From assembly GCA_947629575.1 (NCBI GenBank), contig CANREF010000011.1, forward strand, positions 1 through 46,093: a stretch of 46,093 nucleotides of DNA, read 5' to 3'. The notes under the pieces were generated by a model. The model worked only from the letters and a program-made list of their open reading frames with translations, was not told the DNA's origin and did no database searches. Numbering within the stretch: position 1 is the stretch's first letter; each line of letters starts with the position of its first letter. Below, piece by piece: positions 43,501 to 46,093 of the stretch. Made by a program: the position numbers and the translations under genes. The stretch comes from an uncultured Clostridia bacterium (GTDB lineage Bacteria; Bacillota; Clostridia; Christensenellales; Borkfalkiaceae).

Positions 43501-45799
43501 CGTTTACGGAGACTACTTCATCACCGACCTGAGCGGCGGCTCTATTGTGTTTACCGACAGAAACGGCGTGGAATTCAAGTTCTTCATCCATGACGATCTC
43601 GGCACTTTTGAAGAGACCGACTGGGCGGTGGGCTACACATGGCAGCTCCTCGACAGCAATTACGAGCCGATCGGCGACAACTATCATGATCAGGTGATCG
43701 AATTCGACGGGAACGGGAATATCACCGTCTACTCCCCTACGAACAAAAACGGCACGTTGAAGACGGGGCACTACCGCCCGCTCGGCACGTTCAATGAAGC
43801 CTTTGGCTATGAAGAATACCTGATCTACGATATTTCGCTCAACGACAAGGATTATCCGCAGGGCGCATACAAGGTGACCTTTGCCTTCAACGCAAACAGT
43901 ATGGCGGCGTGCTTCGTGTGTAACATGAAGATCCTCGAAAATTACGAAAACCGCACCGCCGTGTTCATCGACGGGGATTGGAACGTGCTCACTCTCGACG
44001 GTTTCAACCGCGGCTCTATTGTGACGGGCGCTTATTCGGGAACGGGCACAGTCGAGGTGATCGACTACGAAAAGAACTTCATCTCCCTCACGATCGACGA
44101 CGACGGCTATTCGTCCATCTCGGGTCAGGTGTTCTACTACCTGCTCGGCGGCAACGGCACTTTCTTCTCCACCGATTACGAGGGACTTGCAGCCATGGGC
44201 AAGGCGGGGCTGTACTTCGCGGACGATATGCAATCGGTCGTGCTCGGCACGAACGGCACTGCCTATATCGGTTCCAATAACGGGCCTTACTACGTGCAAA
44301 ACGACACGGCCCATGTCTACCTCACGGAAACACCCACAGAGGTGAAGATCGGCGACAAAAAGGTCACCTGCCAAGGCGTGGATTATCACCTCTGCGACAG
44401 CGAAACGCTCACCTTCAACGGCGTTGTCTACCTTCTGAAAAAGGACGAACAGATCTCCGACAGCAGCAAGAAGATCGATGCAATTTTGACCTTCACCCCC
44501 AATATGACGACCAACGCCAACCGTGCGGCGACGTTCACCCTCAAGGGAAAGGGCGAGAGCGGCGGAGATCTTGTGGACGATAAGTTCGCCCTCAGCCTCT
44601 ACACGTCGAGCGGGGAATCGTTCAGCGAGAGCAGTAAATTCTCCCCCAACGTCGTTTACGACCGCCATGTGTACCCCATCTCCTTCACCTACAAGGACGG
44701 CACTTTCACCTTCGTCGTGACGGCGGGTTATAACAGCGTGGAATACCTCGACCACACCGCCCGTTACTACGAAAACGAGCCCGTCCACGGAAAGGACGAG
44801 AACGGCGACGACATCGTGACGAAGTATATCAACCGCGGTATGCGCATCTTCAAGACGAGCTTCGGATTCGGTCCTATTTCGAATGGCGAAACGACCCTCT
44901 CGGGCGATTTCCTGTACCTCTATGACGAGGATAGCGACGTCTACAGTAAGCCCATTCACTTTGAGGGCGTGAAGGAGAGCGATGTCTATAAGGTGGGCTA
45001 TGTGCCCAGCTATAAGGACCGCATGGAACTTGTGTTCCATGGGAGCGACGGAAAGGACTATGCGCTCAACTACTATGAGTGGTATGAGGGCGGGGTCTAC
45101 TTCTGGTGCTTCGGGCTCTACACCTATAAGGACTACACCTCCGCGGATGGGAATTACACCGTGCGCGCAAAGACGCTCGTGTATACCAAGATGTCCACCG
45201 TTTCGGGCTTTGCGGACGCGGCGGGGCATGAACCCACTTACGGACAGGTGACAGATACCGCTCTTGGCAAGATCACCAACGTGACCCTCTTCGACAAGAA
45301 GAACGGGGACGCAGTTCTCATCGAATACGATACGGGCAGCGTTTTAGACGGCTACGGCAAGGGCGTGTGGCTCGTAGAGATTGACAGCGTGCTCGAAAAG
45401 GGAACTACGGGGACGTGCGCATGGGGCGACGGTTATCTCATCACTTTCACAGGGACGGATGACAATATTACAGCCGTCAAGGTGGAGAAATATGAATTCG
45501 TGCAGGTGGTGAATTACGCCGAATACCTCATCAACCTCTTTGTGGACGAGAACGGAAAAGTGCGGATCGTGGGCTTGGGCGTGTTCAACGGGAATTTCGG
45601 CAGATATGACTGGTTGAGCAGCTCCCATGGCTATCAGGAACTCGCAGACGGACACTTTACCGTGGAAGGGACTTGGGAAGGCAAGGATGTGCGCTTCGAC
45701 ATCACCGTGACCAAGGACGCGGACATCACCGTGACCGACGGCGATGAACAGGTCCAAAAGAGCGGGTATACCGTGACCGTCACCATGACGACTTTGTAA
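40583..45799 (+). CDS. Large InlB-type repeat lipoprotein (1738 residues)
   Basis: A signal sequence ends in AVAC (Cys27); the -3 residue is Ala, less usual than Leu. A Gly/Pro/Asn/Asp linker follows, then about three InlB B-repeat-like modules in residues 60-290 (VSFDAAGGSY, GNWFLNG, FYFDRRLYTVYFDANAP, GHRFVGWSTS). The remaining 1400 residues are unrecognised beta-rich modules with repeated short motifs such as GxxYxxG and YDE. There is no sorting motif. CAGGAGGACATC precedes ATG 40583, 18 bp after the TlpA gene's stop; the two share a promoter at 38774. Its role is probably surface binding; the TlpA neighbour may fold or protect it, although it has few Cys. Confidence 0.85.
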   Translation: MTKFRKFLLICLLAALTFSIGLFAVACNDTPDDSGSGNTPGDVTDPGGNNPGGENPPAEVVYHTVSFDAAGGSYAAGAPDPIQVAEGALLLEAVREVAPPVKSSLTFGNWFLNGTELNANTKMPAQDITLVANYKVDYVIESYLQNTSRNSYIKQGETAGSDYVGTVLSPAAPTHTGFVYNGSPEGGAPVATLELSEDAENNVFRFYFDRRLYTVYFDANAPAEQTTGTMEALEAYYELNVELTENAFTYEGHRFVGWSTSLDGDFEYADGGMLTVLGNVQLFAVWDRGYVDRYGGEDVVFFPTLEPDNAILSRGGQEFKGTREGDNFSFETPNGTVLNGKVYPNYFFSYERGDLANTYVFYANTPDPAYEDHQYDSERTLTIEPYMTAVYKNHGHTCNGNISYAEQTGDYIFTSEDESFRFLPADKDDRHPYEYDHVFSLGGDEADTYIDFIWLDRGTGSGFLGQTMGLLLDGYSTAMLIDLTNQNYFDGRYYVTGTETVGAATLTLVTLILTDDMYGSLSGTPGAKLAQYLCTLPLEGEYNGFVFAERHRNTYKGDPEAEVKIGKESYSLKDATVELDGFGIFENSAKCTIGGVTYEGTYNLTTDLLSGSVLTVYKDKAPYIQMQVDLDALTVSAPRSEVAHTEFRWMDGNALHPPFLFLYDEDVLNGQTVLGKKMEVWVPNEDEDELIRAASGYCTVETIGSNSRVDFNLYTFHRTWVEDGYDKEIATEMLFYNTSVTSTTDYLSYNVYCLLGETKGGEKLDYRKIIKVSDGGVIWQCTTVSTTGLGSLYIVGNEVYEGQFTIEKSTNFDRTVGTFLYATESGDAVTLRFEMSDQNTTATPLKGTETLLYLIPATGPNSAGVGHDVLFIDGVGLARRGESADGSTFSYTDGTYSEVGTTTFGETIYAFYVGGTERFRFVITTLPGEDFEGVLFGIRYDETIKKDTFVSGNATLTIDHYHTATLDRGDGAAVYGDYFITDLSGGSIVFTDRNGVEFKFFIHDDLGTFEETDWAVGYTWQLLDSNYEPIGDNYHDQVIEFDGNGNITVYSPTNKNGTLKTGHYRPLGTFNEAFGYEEYLIYDISLNDKDYPQGAYKVTFAFNANSMAACFVCNMKILENYENRTAVFIDGDWNVLTLDGFNRGSIVTGAYSGTGTVEVIDYEKNFISLTIDDDGYSSISGQVFYYLLGGNGTFFSTDYEGLAAMGKAGLYFADDMQSVVLGTNGTAYIGSNNGPYYVQNDTAHVYLTETPTEVKIGDKKVTCQGVDYHLCDSETLTFNGVVYLLKKDEQISDSSKKIDAILTFTPNMTTNANRAATFTLKGKGESGGDLVDDKFALSLYTSSGESFSESSKFSPNVVYDRHVYPISFTYKDGTFTFVVTAGYNSVEYLDHTARYYENEPVHGKDENGDDIVTKYINRGMRIFKTSFGFGPISNGETTLSGDFLYLYDEDSDVYSKPIHFEGVKESDVYKVGYVPSYKDRMELVFHGSDGKDYALNYYEWYEGGVYFWCFGLYTYKDYTSADGNYTVRAKTLVYTKMSTVSGFADAAGHEPTYGQVTDTALGKITNVTLFDKKNGDAVLIEYDTGSVLDGYGKGVWLVEIDSVLEKGTTGTCAWGDGYLITFTGTDDNITAVKVEKYEFVQVVNYAEYLINLFVDENGKVRIVGLGVFNGNFGRYDWLSSSHGYQELADGHFTVEGTWEGKDVRFDITVTKDADITVTDGDEQVQKSGYTVTVTMTTL

Positions 45800-45810
45800 A
45801 ACAATTTTTG

Positions 45811-45841
45811 AGGCGCGCCGCTTCGCGGCGCGCCTTTTTTT
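45811..45841 (+). terminator. Intrinsic terminator of the TlpA-InlB lipoprotein operon
   Basis: A perfect 11-bp GC-rich stem (45811-45821 with 45825-45835) with a TTC loop followed by T6, 12 bp after the stop codon. Confidence 0.93.
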
Positions 45842-45842
45842 G

Positions 45843-46093
45843 TGGGGGAAATTTGCACCACCCCCCTACCCCCCCTCCTAAGGAGGGGGCGAGTGACGGC
45901 CTACCCCCTACGGGGGGAGGCTCCCGCGGAGCGGGTGGTGGGGGGGAATCTTGCCCACCCCTTGAGGGATAGCCAAGGATATGGTAGAGATTCCTCGACT
46001 ACGCTCGGAATGACAGTATAGAGTGGCATGACGCATGGGCGGGACGTAGCGGCGGAATGTGCACCACCCCCCTGCCCCCCTCCTAAGGAGGGG
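45843..46093. repeat. Intergenic repeat block running off the window
   Basis: It contains CACCACCCCCCTACCCCCC with a CCTCCTAAGGAGG palindrome (about 45856-45890 and again 46061-46093), a GGCCTACCCCCTACGGGGGGAGG segment, and GATTCCTCGACTACGCTCGG with AATGACAG (about 45990-46017). These are the same families as the other blocks. No gene is visible to the end. Confidence 0.8.

Noticed and set aside
38699-45229. Open frame of more than 2000 codons on the minus strand
   Set aside because: It lies exactly opposite two well-supported lipoprotein genes and also crosses the repeat block and promoter at 38774. It has no ribosome site, signal or domain; strong third-position bias of the plus-strand genes removes stops on the opposite strand.

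Overview
The window looks like a chromosome segment of an anaerobic, endospore-forming member of the Clostridia. Evidence: moderately high GC, SigA promoters very close to TTGACA-17-TATAAT, strong GGAGG ribosome sites, a sleB-ypeB spore germination pair, rubrerythrin, an ECF transporter S component, a CD1871A-type CXXC protein and many Cys-anchored lipoproteins. The combination of InlB-repeat lipoproteins and palindromic intergenic repeats suggests a gut lineage near Christensenellales/Borkfalkiaceae, but that placement is an inference.

Layout. 1-73: initiator tRNA (minus), cut by the window edge, with its own promoter. 339-2993: secreted InlB-repeat lipoprotein (minus). 3157-5944: a promoter followed by the stump of an iron-containing alcohol dehydrogenase, then ECF S component, TetR regulator, aldo/keto reductase and flavodoxin; it resembles a decayed aldehyde-detoxification operon. 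5970-8711: ypeB and sleB. 8842-11450: a membrane Fe-S/thioredoxin fusion protein and a CXXC membrane protein forming a likely electron route across the membrane. 11494-12147: intergenic repeats, including a 255-bp tandem duplication. 12217-13618: HtrA-like protease as a lipoprotein. 13676-14626: rubrerythrin plus two very small genes. 14631-16735: repeats around an XRE regulator with a membrane domain. 16746-21452: heterodimeric ABC exporter and a Ca/Na-type antiporter behind a structured leader that may be a yybP-ykoY (Mn2+) riboswitch. 21454-24863: operon trmL, LRR-like membrane protein, cardiolipin synthase, small unknown protein. 24946-25066: a promoter-to-terminator unit that looks like a small RNA. 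25060-25923: lgt with a TTG start. 26238-38444: a 4068-residue lipoprotein. 38774-45841: two-gene operon of a Cys-rich-repeat/TlpA lipoprotein and a 1738-residue InlB-type lipoprotein. 45843-46093: more repeats.

How it fits together. Five genes encode predicted lipoproteins (InlB-repeat, HtrA-like, the giant, TlpA-like, 1738-residue) and lgt, the enzyme that lipidates such proteins, lies divergently beside the largest one. Two TlpA-type thioredoxin domains outside the membrane (one membrane-bound with Fe-S clusters, one on a lipoprotein) suggest an extracytoplasmic thiol redox system. Most transcription units end in a clear hairpin terminator, and several intergenic spaces beyond these terminators are filled by a shared set of GC-rich palindromic repeats. 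Very long open frames opposite the large lipoprotein genes are coding-bias shadows and were not annotated.
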